Made by a program: the position numbers and the translations under genes. Positions 22,177 to 34,728 of a stretch of DNA of 64,000 nucleotides are shown piece after piece. The notes under the pieces were generated by a model. That model searched no databases and was not told the origin of the DNA. It saw only the letters and a list, made by a program, of their open reading frames with translations. Origin of the DNA: Notospermus geniculatus (lineage: Eukaryota; Nemertea; Pilidiophora; Heteronemertea; Lineidae); assembly GCA_002633025.1 (NCBI GenBank), contig NMRB01000231.1:407085-471084 (forward strand), written 5' to 3'. Position 1 is the first letter of the stretch. Each line of letters opens with the position of its first letter.

Positions 22177-25100
22177 CTACAGATTTGTATTGTAGGAGCA
22201 CTCAGGTTTAGAAGGGACAGAATCAGTAGGGATCACAGAGCTTTGACCATTCGTTTGTGATTTTGATAACCCATCGGGTGCATCATTTGATGAATCCATT
22301 CCATCCATTTCAAAAGCTTCATGTGTCTCCCCAGCAGGAGCGGCCTCCTTATCCATGTCTTCCGAGGGGATATCCACCAAAGCAGGTCTGTATAATTTCC
22401 AGGCCAAAACCATGAAAACAATTGCAAAAACTTTAGAAATGACGATACCAGCCATCATCAGATAACTTGCTTGTTCATTGGCATAAATCTGACATGATGT
22501 TTTCTGCCCACATCGCTCAGCCCACTTGAGACACACTTCATCGAGCAGAGCTCCAAATATCAATGGACTTGGAATTGATCCTGAAATAAAGAACAGTTTC
22601 CAGCATTAACCATATCATTGCCCGGATTTTTTTGCCAAGTTCTGGTAAAGCGGCTCCTGCAACTTAGGTACGTTGTAATGCCATTTCGCTTGAAAACCGT
22701 GTCAGGGCATCACTCGTACGTAAACCTTGCTTTGTCACCCTGCTATTAAGTGCCCAGTTATTTAAAATTTCACAATCTCCAATTAAATTCACGGTATAAC
22801 CTACCAAGACATCTAACAAAGATCCATGAAACACCCGTAGCCAGGGATCTCTGTTTGAAAGGAACACACCTGAAAGATGGCAAATTGTCATGAAACACCA
22901 CCAAAAGGAGAGATCATGGCGATTATGACTCATTTTTCCTTCTCACGTTGGTTTATCCCAGTTGGCATAATGGGAAGTATGTAGGCAAGATGAAATGGGT
23001 GTAGGCAAAATAGAAAGTACATGTGGAAGAATGAAGGTTTTCATTTTGCCAAATGGTAAGTAGGCAAAAGAGGCAGCCATTTAGGCGAAATGGGAGTATA
23101 CCCTCGTGGCATATAGGCCTATAGACTGGTACTGCATGGGTAGCTGGTACCAGAATTGTGTCGTTGCACGAAGGAATGCTTAATATGTAAACATCAAATC
23201 TTTGTCTGTACACAGTGGTGTAGGCCTACCCATAATGATGACGGATGGGTAATCTGAAGAACAAGAATTTCGTATCCTTTGTCTCACCTTAGAGTTGCCT
23301 GGACAGTTGGTGTCGATGCAGCAAAACCGAAGAATATAATACAGAAGAGTGCGACAAGGAAGAGAGGTAGGAATGTACATGTAGCTGGACATGCCCCTGA
23401 TTTGAGCGTTTGATGAATGCCTGCAGTACACCGACAAGATGCTTCCTGAAACAGAAGGTACCCGGTAAAGTGAGGTAAAACAAAGTACAGAGGCCATTTT
23501 TTGCAGACATCTCTGCCAGGGTATCACCTCTCTATTAAAGACACCAAGTTGTGTTGGACTGCCATTTCCATTCTGTCTGACCTCTGTAATCAGAACACCT
23601 CACTAATGCCCGGTTGTTCAGCCTAGGCTCACCTGAGCCTGGCTTATACCTCAAACTCGAGTTCACGTAAGTCACGCTTATGTCTGGTCATAAGAACAGC
23701 TCAGTCAATTCCAAGTTTATTGCACAACCTGAATTAAACTTGGGATCACCGAAGCCTGGCTTATTACCCTCCTTCCCTATATAATTTCCTTGATGTGTAG
23801 CCGGTTGCTCAGGTGTGGCTTACATGAGGTGATCCAATGCCTCTGCAATCTTTGAAGTCTGGGCATACAATGAGTAGACCTACCATTGTAAGTCGCGCTT
23901 ATAACCACCCCAATGCCAGGTTTATTATAAGAAAGGCTTAAGCTTGGCTTGTGTTTGACACCCAACCTGTGCAACGCACTGTGAAATGTAAGTCTGGCTT
24001 AAGCCACGCTTATGTCGGGATTGACCCAACTCTGGCTTAAGCCAAGGCTGAACAACCGGGCATAAGAACTATAAACAGAGCTTCTCTCATTATGGGAAAT
24101 GACTCCAGCTAGGACTTCTGGCTCATCTAAATTGTTCAGTATGTTATTACAAATGGAACCATAAACACTGATGTTCCCCAAATATGTTTTCTTACCGTCT
24201 GGTCTGTATGATTCCGACAACCAGCAAAACAAGGAGTCAAGTATTCCACCTTGTCATCGGCACAGACAGGATCGTAGGAGTAGAAGGTACAACCACAATC
24301 CACACCACAGTTGTTCATTGACGCTAAAGAGGAACTACAGCAGAAAGAATAACAAAGACCAACTCAAAATTGAAGTCCATGTAATTTGGTCAGAATGGGT
24401 AATCTGAATTTTACAATAACTTGGCTCAAACTTGTCTGGTTGTACAGCCTCATTGAGGTATTACGCTACAGACAAACAGCTTGCCCAAGAAATGAAGGAA
24501 CTTACTTCATAATAGGATATGACACAGTAACACCAGCGATATTTCTGTTTGGGCAACTTGCAAGAATAGCAATGCAGAACAGAGCAGAGATGGAGAGCGT
24601 GCAAAAGCAGCCCTTCATAATCCTGCTGCAGTCAAGCTTCCATTTCTTGATAATGATGCCACTGAGTAATGCTGCCCCGCCGCCTGCAGGGACTGTCACT
24701 GCTCCTGAAGTCAGAATGATAGAAATTGTCAGGTAAGTGAATGTATTGGGAATCAAAATGTACTGGTACATGTATATGAACTCATAATGATGTTTCTGAG
24801 AAGAAAACAACTCTCACGCACCTGAAACAATGGACGAGAGACCCGAACTCAGCCCATACTGCGTCTCAATATATTTAGGCATGAACGTAGCAGCGCCACC
24901 TACAGCCAATGCCTCAGCACTATCACAGAGGGCAAGACACACAAAAGTAGGATTTTTGAACAAGTTCCTGAGAGAAGCTGGCAAGTCTTTCAAAGTGGTC
25001 CCAAATCCTGTTCGTGAAATCGTGGTCTCCTCAGAACGCTCATCAGATTCCTTGCTGTTGGCTTGTCGGCGTTCAGCTGCTCCAGGCAATTCTCGAGCAA

Positions 25101-27340
25101 AGCAGAAAAGAGGGAAAGCTGCCATGAATGCTAGAATACCACAGATGACGTAACCCATCCACCACGCTCCGTACCACTGGGGGTCGTCCTTTGTGATGGT
25201 TAGGCTGAAATTGAAACCTCAAGTCAAAAGAAGGAGATGCCAGAGTTGGTGAAGGGCGATTCCACGAGCCTTAACAGAGAGGTTTTTGCAGATTTTGTTT
25301 TCTGTACCTTTCATCTTTTACAGCAACTGATTTCAAATGTGTGGTAGAGCTAGAGCTAGAGCTGAACTATGCAAAGGTAGGAATATCTGGGATCTTGGTT
25401 CATTAGCAAAGGAGTAATTAACAAAAATTTCGGTGTCGAACGGGACATCTTTGCGGACACGTTATGTCCCGTTCGACACCACTTATTTCTATTAATTACT
25501 GCCGCACTGTAGTACCCAGTCCACAGATGATGGTATCATTGAATAGCTCAGCACAGGCCCTATCTCTGCCATGGAAGCAGCATCAATTTCGACAGAATAT
25601 GAAGGGTGAAATTTGACAGAACAACTTCAAAACCCCTCTAATGCAATGCCGTGGAATCGCCCTGAAACATCCTGTGCGCTGCCTTGCTAGTTTTTACCAA
25701 AGGGTACAATGACATATCAAAATTCATATTTTTGGTCATATCCTTGAAAATCTATCACTGGATGATTACCTACCAAGCTGGAAGGCTCTACATGCCGTGC
25801 TCCTGCAACTAAAATACCTACCTCTTCACGTCAACAAATCCTATGTCCCCATATGTGTTGAGGAAGGTACCACCGAGAAGATATCCAAGAGCCGGCCCGA
25901 TGATACCGATACAATAGAATATGCCTGGAAATGACAGAAAAGTAAGCAAGATGGATCATGGCCGTAAGCAACAGTGGGTTTGGCCAAGCCAAGCCCAAGC
26001 ACAATAGGTGGCAAGTACAATGACCCCTGGCCAACTGGCAGGTAAAACCAGTTGGTAAACTTGTTTGCAGTGTGCAACTTGCATAACAGGGCTATGAAAT
26101 ATAGATGAAGCCATGATTTCATGCTACATGATGAGCCTACCAAGGATCAACCTACCCACGTACAAAGCTGATGAATCTCGTGAAAGGTTTTCATCTAGAT
26201 AAACAAATGCGAGCGAAAACATGGGTGAGGAACCCAGGCCAATGAGAATCTGAGCAAGAAGGAACACATAAATGTAATTGCTCAGATTCTCCTCTTTCAA
26301 GCAGTCAGAATTTGTTGCATTGTTAGTGGATGCTGAAAATAGAATGAAACACTTTCAGAAACAGTGCCGTGCCATAAAAACGCTGTGGTATCAATCAAAA
26401 CAATGATGTTGGCATCTAAATTTGATGTCTCTGAAGTATCTGAAGCCTCTGAGTCAAGCCTTAGACAGACAAGTTCAACAGAAAACTATGGTTGGTAAAG
26501 AGACAGAATTTGCTGTGCTTTTTATGTTTGTTCTAAGTTTATCAAACATAACTGCCTTACCAGCTGTGCAGTAATGCAGGTCACTTGAGCCATATTTGTA
26601 GATGCCAGTGGTAAACTGAGGTATTGCCATTACGAGAGAACCAATGCCCAAAACCACACAACCATATGCTGAAAAGAAACTGACCGAGATCACAGCAGTT
26701 GGAAACTCAAGGAATTGAGAGCATTATGGTCTTGCAAACCCTTGAAAGTAAAATGCGCTGCAGCAATTCAGCCAAATCCAACACTTGATCACTCAAAACT
26801 TACCAAGCCATTTTCCTTTATGCTGATGACCACCATAATAAGTTACAGGTATCAAGACAGCCGCGACAGATATGTCATACATGGAGGAAATGAGACCAGT
26901 TTGTGTGCTAGTCAAGTCAAACCGACGTTCTAGGGTTGAGATCACTGAGCCCAAGAGACCAGTCACAATGAATCCTGAAAGAATTTGAAAAGGTTCATGC
27001 CCAGTGTTTTGTTTCTGGTTTTCTTTCCGTTTCTTATTTTACAAATACACTTTAATAGATGTTGCAAATAAGCACTGTTTATTGCTTACTATACATGTTG
27101 CACCTTGTCGCTAAAATCCCACCCACCTTGGATAGTGACCATCAAGCACATGGCGGCCAACAGCCAGGGCGGTCGATGAAACCTCTGTAACCATTTTGGC
27201 GTACAGTTCCCATAGCCACATTTCCCTTCATCCCCTTCCGTCAGTGGATCTTGTGAAGCAGCTGCTGTTACTGCTACTACAACATCAACCTCGTCTGCAT
27301 CAAGAGGGAGGCTGCCATTGGTAACATCTCCCATCTGCAT
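22177..27340 (-). CDS. SLCO4A1-like: Organic anion transporter (OATP), SLCO4-like, 706 aa
   Basis: Eleven exons (minus strand): 27127-27340, 26804-26974, 26561-26668, 26156-26332, 25822-25924, 24822-25204, 24506-24704, 24196-24334, 23288-23445, 22805-22869, 22177-22580. All frames close to 706 residues. Plasma-membrane carrier with the usual 12 hydrophobic segments. Diagnostic features: CGYGNCTPKWLQRF before the first helix (typical of SLCO4 members), SLERRFDL, an OATP signature region DDPQWYGAWWMGY, an extracellular Kazal-like cysteine cluster (NNCGVDCGCTF...VCADD...CFAGC) followed by SCRCTAG, then ATLRCVPFKQRSLATG and PSPLIFGALLDEVC. For exon 26156-26332 the GTAGGT donor, not the GTGGGT 4 bp away, keeps the frame. 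An acceptor at 27431 suggests a spliced 5' UTR with a tiny upstream frame. The exact paralogue is uncertain. Confidence 0.94.
23606..24062. repeat. MITE-like element in an SLCO intron
   Basis: Terminal inverted repeats ATGCCCGGTTGTTCAGCC at 23606-23623 and complement at 24045-24062. The interior is built from variants of AGCCTGGCTTA in both orientations. It lies between SLCO exons 24196-24334 and 23288-23445. Confidence 0.75.
25413..25500. repeat. Short hairpin element in an SLCO intron
   Basis: GGTGTCGAACGGGACA at about 25432-25447 is followed after 17 bp by its exact complement, and AGTAATTAA at 25413 pairs with TTAATTACT ending at 25500. An 88-bp foldback in the intron between exons 25822-25924 and 24822-25204. 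Confidence 0.7.
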
Positions 27341-30300
27341 CTTTATAACCGACTGGTGCTCGACAAGTGGACGACAAAACTTTCCAACATTTTACTCATC
27401 ACAGGAGATCATTCAAACACACGATTTCATCTGAAATGACAAAATACATATCGCAAATCGACACCAACATAGACAGCTACAGTTGACCTTGCCCGATTCA
27501 AATCACGCGGGACCACCATACAAGCTTCGACCTTAGCAAATTTGGAGTTTACATAATTAAAATGGAAATATAATTATTGAACATCAAGAACTTTTCAGTG
27601 GTTGACTTCTTGTTCAAGTTTTTTGACTGTATTGTGATGGACCTCCAATGCCACCTCTCAGCACATTGGCCCACAAGGGGATGTCTCTGGGGCACCAAGT
27701 TCACAAGACGACCAGGGCCGATATAAAAACAAACAAATTATAAAAGCTCTTAATTTCGGAAGTTTCAGTACCAATGACAACCACAAGGTGGCAGCACTAA
27801 TAACTTGAAAATTCCAATGAATGTGTGGAATATTATCCACAAAAACAACACTGGCCTTGGAAAAGACAGTTCGTCACTCAGTGAGGGTTCAAAAGATCAT
27901 ACCCAGGAACCTCCTTTATTACCAACTATAAAGGGGTATTACTTCAATTAAAAACATTTTACATGTAATTTGTTGTGGTCGATCAGTCACACAGCCTTGG
28001 GAGATCTTTTCATACCGATGGAAGAGAGTGGGAAAGAATGGGTCTGTTTATTTGACACAACATGTAATTTTTATGTCCTCTTATGAAGCATTGCAAAAGC
28101 TTAGAAATGATCATAAGGGCTTAAACCTTGCATATGACCTTTTTATCATATTTCGTGCAGCCGTGGAGGCCAAGCACGAATTAGACGTGATGTACCCATT
28201 CTAAACTGGTATTTCACCTCAAGCCATATTGATGTTAATCAGCTAAAGGCATTCAAATCAGTAGCAGCAAAGCCAAATTGGTCCTTGCATTGTACTAATT
28301 AACACATTGATTCAATGCTTTTACATGTACCAGTACCACGACAAAGCATTTCATCAACGACAAAGACGTTTCAACTCAGTGCTATTACATGTACTCTTCA
28401 GGCCAGACCCACCCTGGCCCTATAAGACTATCAAAACTTCAAAAATTACTGAGAATCAAATGGAAGGGTTGGGACTAAATAGGCCTAGTTCCTTTTGTTA
28501 CCAGTAGAGGGCTTCTCAACTGTAAAGGACAGTGATAAACAACTCTTTAACAGCAGGTTCAGGTAAATTCAAGAATTCCAAGAAGGAGCAAAAGGGATTC
28601 TGACAGGTATTTTTCACCTGCACCTGTAAAGATTGAGGCCAGGGATGGGAACTCCCTCAGGGATGGTAGGCCAGTATTCTTTAAACCCCTTTTGTTTTTT
28701 ATTTGAGGCTACATCCTTTGCAATATTCATGAAACTCATGAAAATATTGTGGAAATTTGTGGTTGCAAGTCCTTTTTGAGACATGAGGGGTGTTTACACC
28801 CAGTATGCTCAGAATATATCGCCAGCATCCTCAGAATATTATCTTTTCATTTTCTGAAATGTGCCAAGTCCTCTCTTCAGGAGCCCCAGAAATTGATTCC
28901 AAGGAATAAACAATCAAGTAACAGGATATATTATGTAAGAGTTGATAGATGTGATGATGCAGGCCAGGGCGAACACGTAAATACTGGTTATCCAAGGTTG
29001 CAGAGATCAGGGAAGGTGCAGGGAGGAATCCATGTACCCTAGCTGACGTAAGTGGAGTTGCCATGGTATTATAACATCTAAAGGGGAACTTGCATTAACT
29101 GGGTACCTGGTTTTTATAAGGTGTTGAGGGTTAAGTGAAAGCACCCTCATATATAATCTTAAAATGGGGGTCAACACCATGGGAATCCAAAACAACAAAG
29201 ACCAAACTGATTAGTGTGAATAGAATAATGTATTTATGGTATGACCCAGGGGTATGACATTTGCATTAGCAACCATAGGAACAACAAAACAGTTTTATAT
29301 TTTACCCCTGAACCATGATGAAGCTGGTTTGTGCTCCCCTGTGAAGCATTTGATCTTCTGACTCACCTTCTCAGGATATATTTGGGTTGTTGCACTATGA
29401 TCCCACCATCTCGTTTACCTTGATGACAGGAGGAAACCTACAGACGTTGGATGTGGTCAGATACCAAGTCTTCACTGTGTTCATGCAAAAATGAGAAAGT
29501 GCTGCTCAAAATACAAAAGAAAGTGTTGAGTGGAGTCACTCCGGGTTTTATACTGCCACACGCACACACATAAACTGTTTATTTGACATTTAACATTTTA
29601 GATCAAACCAGTCCATGGCAGCAGGTCAGCAGACAATTTGTGCTGAAGATAAACAAACCTTTGCCAAAAAAGAACAACATTATGATAAACACAGACCAAT
29701 AACAATAGGTTTCATAAAACTTTCAAAATTAACGAGTACGTATTGATTTTCTATGAAGTTTAATGACACAGTATCAACTTCAGGAAACCCCAAGTTCTAA
29801 AACCGCCAGATAACCTGATCTAACCCCAATTAAGCAACTGCCTCTAAAAAAATTCAAATGTTCCTCAAATCAAGTAAGGCCTGTAAATATGAGGAATTAC
29901 CAAGCAACGCCCATCAGAAGTTGAATTTTGGAGTTGATCACATATCCCACAGGTGGCAGCAGTGATAGTGAGCGATGTTCCCATNGGGGGGGGGGGGTCC
30001 ACTTACATACACCATGACAGAGGATCTTCCTTTTGGAGCTTAGCAAATCATCAAATGCCAAGGGAAGTACCTCCCCTCACCTATGAGTCATCAATGCACA
30101 GTATCATGCAAAGTTTTCTACCAGTGCAACATTTGTCTTACGTGGAACAACCCAATCCGAACACGCCAATCTAATTTTAAACCAAATGCCATTAAACCCA
30201 TCTAATAAAATGAAAGAGAGAGTCTCGTGTGCCAAATATAAAGAACTCAGTTGTGAAAGAATGTACTTTTAAACTCCTTAAACTCAAGAAAGTGGACTGA

Positions 30301-31506
30301 ACAAAAAATTTAGCCAGCATTTACCACAGCGAACTGTGTGTAATGCATTTTCTGTCAAGGTTTCTCTTCCTGAGCCTCACCTATTACATCTCACTGGCCA
30401 CTATTACATCATACCTGTTTCTAAACTACCTCAGCTCAATTGAGGCTTAGGTAACTCAGGATTGTAGAAGTTCCAGTGCCTCAATAGGGGTCTAGTATAG
30501 AATTAAGTTGCATAAGACAGATTACAGCATTACACACACCAGAAGAGCTTCTGTATGGAGTACACACCAGGGAGTATAGAGTTGGTGGCCAAGCAAATCC
30601 AATGTTTATACCATGGGTTTCTGGTCATGTGGTAATATTGTTGGAGTTAAAAGGTGTGGCAGCCATTGCTGTGAAAGCTTTGCAAAACATGTTGGGCCGC
30701 TCTGAACACACAGTTAACTTGAATTTCTTATCAGACGTATTGGCTGATATTCATAAAAGGTAGCAAATGCTTTTGGTTTTACTTCAGGTTTTGCTCGCAA
30801 AAGAGATATTGGCAACCGGGTCAACTGGTGGACATCTTGACGCAGGAAAGTATTTAAGGGATCATTACTTACATAATTCACCAGGTCCTGAAAGCTGGTG
30901 TATTGGACCAAAACAGCAATGATTTCCGATAATTTGAATCACGGTGTGGCATCACTAGTAACTCAGAACTATGGCTCACTTTCCCACAACCACCGAGGGC
31001 TATCCACCGTGTGTAGGCCTGTTATATAGACCCAGTCTAGTCAAAGATCTGCACTGAAGTACTCTCAAAATCGCACTATACCTCTACATATATGACTAGT
31101 ATTTCATCAAAAGGCCCATCGCGATGTATGTACATTAATGACACCAAGGAATAATGGTATGGTCAACTCAGCCATTTTTGCAAAGAATAATAACAGGTCA
31201 TAGAGATTGTAACAAAGGCAAGTCCACAATAACAACTATGATTGATTGAGCAGTATAGTCCTTGAGTACGCCTGTGACATTGTTTCTTTTAAATAGGCGA
31301 GAATATTTGACAATTGGTCCTTTTGACAGAAAATCATGCTTCAATTCACAGAAAATTCATTCAGAACCATTTCTAAAAACATGTAATAAACTAAAACGTG
31401 GTTGTTTTGAAGAACCCTTAGGAATGCAAAACCACAGCGAACTGCTGTACAAGTGCTTGTAGCTAAACTAGGTAGTGACTGCAAGATCAGTGGTCGCTGC
31501 ACAGTC

Positions 31507-31575
31507 ACCCCACGAGAGTCACCAGTAAGTTCATGGACCAAACACACCATGAATTCTACAGTGCCAAACCTGGGT
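31507..31575 (-). ncRNA. miR-183/96/182/263 family hairpin, copy a
   Basis: Read on the minus strand, the 5' arm is UUUGGCACUGUAGAAUUC... (mature region 31547-31568), the loop is UGUGUUUGGU, and the 3' arm begins CCAUGAACUUACUGGUGA. CAUGG pairs with CCAUG, CAC with GUG and the base ACCC with GGGU; pairing in the middle is looser than in the other copies. The seed UUGGCAC is that of miR-96/182/263b. The GUAGAAUUCA tail is family-typical. Downstream-most member of the array. Confidence 0.75.
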
Positions 31576-31783
31576 CCACACAAGGGTCCTCTTCTAAAGC
31601 AAGCCAACACCAACAATACCACCACCACAAAGTACTACAGTCTCTAGCATACATGTAATTAGCAAAGCAATGGTCTACAAGGCGGCAGGTGAAGGAAACT
31701 TGCACGAGCAGGATTAATCCCAAGTTGAGGTGCCCCAACTGAAAGCTAGTCCATGCACAAAGCACTCGAAGCGACCTAATCAT

Positions 31784-31854
31784 GACCATTCATGACACAA
31801 GAAAAACCACGGATTTTCATCAACACCGTGGATTCTTCTGGTGCCATAAATGGC
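31784..31854 (-). ncRNA. miR-183/263 family hairpin, copy b
   Basis: Minus strand: mature region 31826-31848 reads UAUGGCACCAGAAGAAUCC..., seed AUGGCAC. CCACGG pairs with CCGUGG next to the loop, AAGAA with UUCUU, and the base GCCAUU with AAUGGUC with a bulge. The tail has AAUCC where all other copies and the known family have AAUUC, so either the copy is diverging or there is a base error. Confidence 0.78.
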
Positions 31855-32329
31855 ACGACAAAAGCAAAGCAACAAAACATACTGAACAGCAAATCGGAAG
31901 GAAATGTACCTGTGTTCATAAAAGTCCCATCAGTGTGATCTGCACCGAAAAGTGCAGCATCATCTTTGATTATTTAACTATCCACAAGGAAAGTAAGGTA
32001 ATACGGCCAACTACGTATAAAACAAAACTCATGAAAAATTCCTCATGGTATGTTTGTGTTTACCTTGGAATTCAATCTTATTTATCATGAGCTATAATAT
32101 CTGTCATTGTCATGTCACAAGTAAGTGTGACAACTTACACCATCATGATTAATAATAGAAGGTTTTAAACTTATGTCAATAAAATATAGGCCAGAATGTC
32201 TTTTGTACACCAATCAGGAAATGACTAATGACAATTGCTGGTGACAATACCCTAATTAATTTCTTCACAACTGCATTGTTTTTAAAAACATGATAAAAAC
32301 ATGTAATTTAATTTCTGCTGAATTAATTG

Positions 32330-32661
32330 TTTCCTGAACTTGATTCTCACATTATAGTAACAGTAAAGGTTACTTTCTTCACAGCCACAAGCTGTTAATC
32401 CAACGCTGAAGAACATCTCACTCACACGGTCGTTTTTTTCCGAACTGTGGCATACGGCACATTACATGACAAGCAAGAATCACAAGTGACAACAGCAGCT
32501 ATCTACATCAAAAGCAACAGCACCGAACAACCCACTGAAAAAAACACAGTGAATTCTACGGTGCCATAGCTCTTGTAAGCAGAGATGAAGACTCAAGCAA
32601 TCAGGGTGCTGACTGGTCAAGGCGAGCTACAGCAAAGGTGAGGCAACTATTCTACTGCATG
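32330..32661. repeat. 332-bp duplication, left copy (ends at gap)
   Basis: Every base of 32330-32661 matches 41013-41344 by my reading, with no indel (constant offset 8683). The match ends exactly at the first N of the gap at 32662, whereas the right copy continues into unique sequence with more miRNA hairpins. Contains hairpin c. Could be a recent duplication, but the gap-bounded end points to redundant or misplaced contigs. Confidence 0.9.
32513..32571 (-). ncRNA. miR-183/263 family hairpin, copy c
   Basis: Minus strand: mature region 32547-32568 reads UAUGGCACCGUAGAAUUC..., closest to vertebrate miR-183. The 59-nt foldback pairs CACUG with CAGUG at a U-rich loop, AAUU with GGUU, CACCG with CGGUG, and AGCUAUGG with CUGUUGCU at the base (one mismatch, two wobbles). 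Seed AUGGCAC. An identical copy is at 41196-41254 inside the duplication. Confidence 0.88.
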
Positions 32662-32790
32662 NNNNNNNNNNNNNNNNNNNNNNNNNNNNNNNNNNNNNNN
32701 NNNNNNNNNNNNNNNNNNNNNNNNNNNNNNNNNNNNNNNNNNNNNNNNNNNNNNNNNNNNNNNNNNNNNNNNNNNNNNNNNNNNNNNNNN
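32662..32790. other. Assembly gap (129 N)
   Basis: Gap directly after the left copy of the 332-bp duplication. Confidence 0.95.
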
Positions 32791-32906
32791 CTAATAATAG
32801 ATTTCCTGCAGGCTTTGCTCTCAAATACTGTGGAATAACACTACACTGTGGAATAAGCTTAAACTTAGTATAGTTATACACAGAATTGTTATACTTTGTT
32901 TTATGC

Positions 32907-33002
32907 ATACCGAATTTTCTAAACCGGGGAGAGAGGAATAACAATTCTTAGAATAGGCTAAACCAGGGTATAGTTACCTCCTCCTTTATGCATACGGGCC
33001 CA
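32907..33002. repeat. TATGCATA short element, copy 1
   Basis: Runs from TATGCATACCG to CCTTTATGCATACGGGCCC. The same family recurs at about 35440-35533 (ending CCACCTTTATGCATACCGCC) and, inverted, at 42001-42090 (starting GGGCCCGTATGCATAAAGG). Interiors share GGAATAAGC/GGTATAACTT words. Roughly 95 bp, non-coding, MITE-like. Confidence 0.6.
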
Positions 33003-34069
33003 AGTGATTACCGGTAATGGCAAGACCTTACTCACACAACAGAACTACAATCATCGATGAAAGGAGTACTACATGATAACCCTACATCTCACACAACATA
33101 GCCATAGGTACAATGCAACCCTATCTTATTTTTGCCTAAATGTCCCTTTTTCTAATTACACACCAAAAATAAAACCATTTCTCAAATAATTCATCAAGAC
33201 CATCCACTTTTTGGGAAAACTTCATGTTGTCTCAAATCAATGTGAAATCAATGTGATGAAATATGATTATCACAAATTTAGCAAGAAAACAAGATAGAAA
33301 TCTCACCTTTGAATTTTCAAGACCAAGTGCCACACGGGCAAGGCAAGGCCTCATTCTGCCACGTCCTTTGCCAGTATGCCTGACCTCTACAACGACCAAC
33401 CAGTATGTATGTAATGTTTTGACCAAGTGTACAGTGTTCTAGGCACAACATATGGCTAGGATGACATAACATTACCCTTGTTGTATAGGCCTGCACTCAA
33501 CAGCATTTGAAAGCCTTTCATACTTCAGACCTTACTATGATGTAACAGTGCAGTAATATTACACAGATGAATGAGTAATGAAGTAATGAGTGATGGCTCA
33601 CCACCCACACACCAAAAGCCTCATTAGCTGTAAAGAATTGTAAAGAATTGGGGTGTGGTGGGCCATGCAAAGAATGCCACAGATGGGAAGGGAGGGGTGG
33701 GCCATTTCTTCTATTGAATGGAGCTAATTACTCAATAGGCCTGGCTAGGCCTAGGCTAAAGACGTGTTTGATTCAGGCCCATCAATATCACTATAGGTCT
33801 ATAGGCAACCCCTCCTCCTACTCACATTCACAAGGAGTCAACTATAGTGCATGCCATGATGCAATGACATTGTCATTACCGGTACAAATTTCTGACATCT
33901 GACATTCTGAGACCAAAACCAAGGGCATCCGAGAGTGAGAGGGAAAGGGGTCAATTGATTTTTAGTGTCGTGACTGAACAATTTATTTGGGAAACGAAGG
34001 TGTATTTTGTAGGCCAAGGTCTGCTAGAGGGGCCTACCTAGGCTTTTACGTTTGGCCCTGGCTACAGGT

Positions 34070-34345
34070 ACGGCAGCCGTACACCAAAACATAAATTCTA
34101 GGGATACGGCAGTCTTGTTATTACACTGCGCATGCTCAGTTTACTGCCGTATTATAATACGGCAGTGCCGTATCCGAACAATCATTGGCTATCATTGGCT
34201 ATTGATACGGCAGAAGAATTGCGCATGCGTAAAGATCCTCTTTTTATTCCCGCGCTGCGCCTGCGCAGTTTTCTGCCGTATCTTCACAGATATGGGCTAG
34301 AGATACGGCAGGGACTCTCCCGCTATTACGGCAGTGTCGTACCAG
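34070..34345. promoter_or_regulatory. TACGGCAG palindrome cluster with NRF1-like sites
   Basis: TACGGCAG occurs at least eight times in both orientations within about 270 bp, including a perfect 22-bp palindrome at 34144-34165 (CTGCCGTATTA and its complement). Three NRF1-like words lie between them: CTGCGCATGCTCAG near 34125, TTGCGCATGCGTAA near 34218, and CTGCGCCTGCGCAG near 34255. A further pair (GTACGGCTGCCGTAC and GCGCATGTGC) lies near 34935-35000. Either a complex foldback repeat or a promoter island; nothing downstream on either strand decides it. Confidence 0.4.
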
Positions 34346-34654
34346 CATGATCTTTATGCTGAAGATTGGCAGATCAAGGTGAATGTACCATGAAGTATGG
34401 CTATCTGAGTGTAGGCTTACTTTGTTACACTTCCAAAGGAATTGGCCCATATAGGCCCTACGACGTCACTTCACAGTTTGACCTCCCCCAACACCAAAAT
34501 GAACGTCTAATTGAATTAACATTCAAATTCGTCTAATGATTCATGCGACTTGTTAAATCTCCACACCATCTCCCCGAGGGATGTGCACGGAAAATGAACT
34601 TAGAATTTTTCACAAAAAAAGACAAAAAACAAAGAAAAAGACACGTAAAAAAGT

Positions 34655-34728
34655 GCAACCGCGAGGGATCGAACCCGGCGCTCCGGATTCATGGCCCCAC
34701 GCTCTACTATATGAGCCAGCCGGCCAGC
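34655..34728 (-). pseudogene. tRNA-like sequence (degenerate tRNA or SINE head)
   Basis: On the minus strand: an A box in TGGCTCATATAGTAGAGC with a proper 4-bp D stem (GCTC/GAGC), and a B box GGTTCGATCC. The anticodon stem and T stem carry mismatches and the acceptor ends do not pair well; the loop would place ATG in the anticodon position. So not a functional tRNA; a pseudogene or SINE head. Confidence 0.55.

Noticed and set aside
26154-26160. GTGGGT donor for the SLCO exon ending near 26160
   Set aside because: It would throw the next exon out of frame; the GTAGGT donor 4 bp further keeps the frame and restores YVGIFYCIG, as expected for OATPs.
30205-30250. Minus-strand TTTGGCAC word near 30229-30236 as an eighth miRNA
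   Set aside because: It has the UUGGCAC seed, but what follows (ACGAGACTC) is not family-like, and no pairing arm is found on either side.
34655-34728. Functional tRNA-His gene
   Set aside because: D arm and B box are good, but the anticodon, T and acceptor stems have several mismatches.
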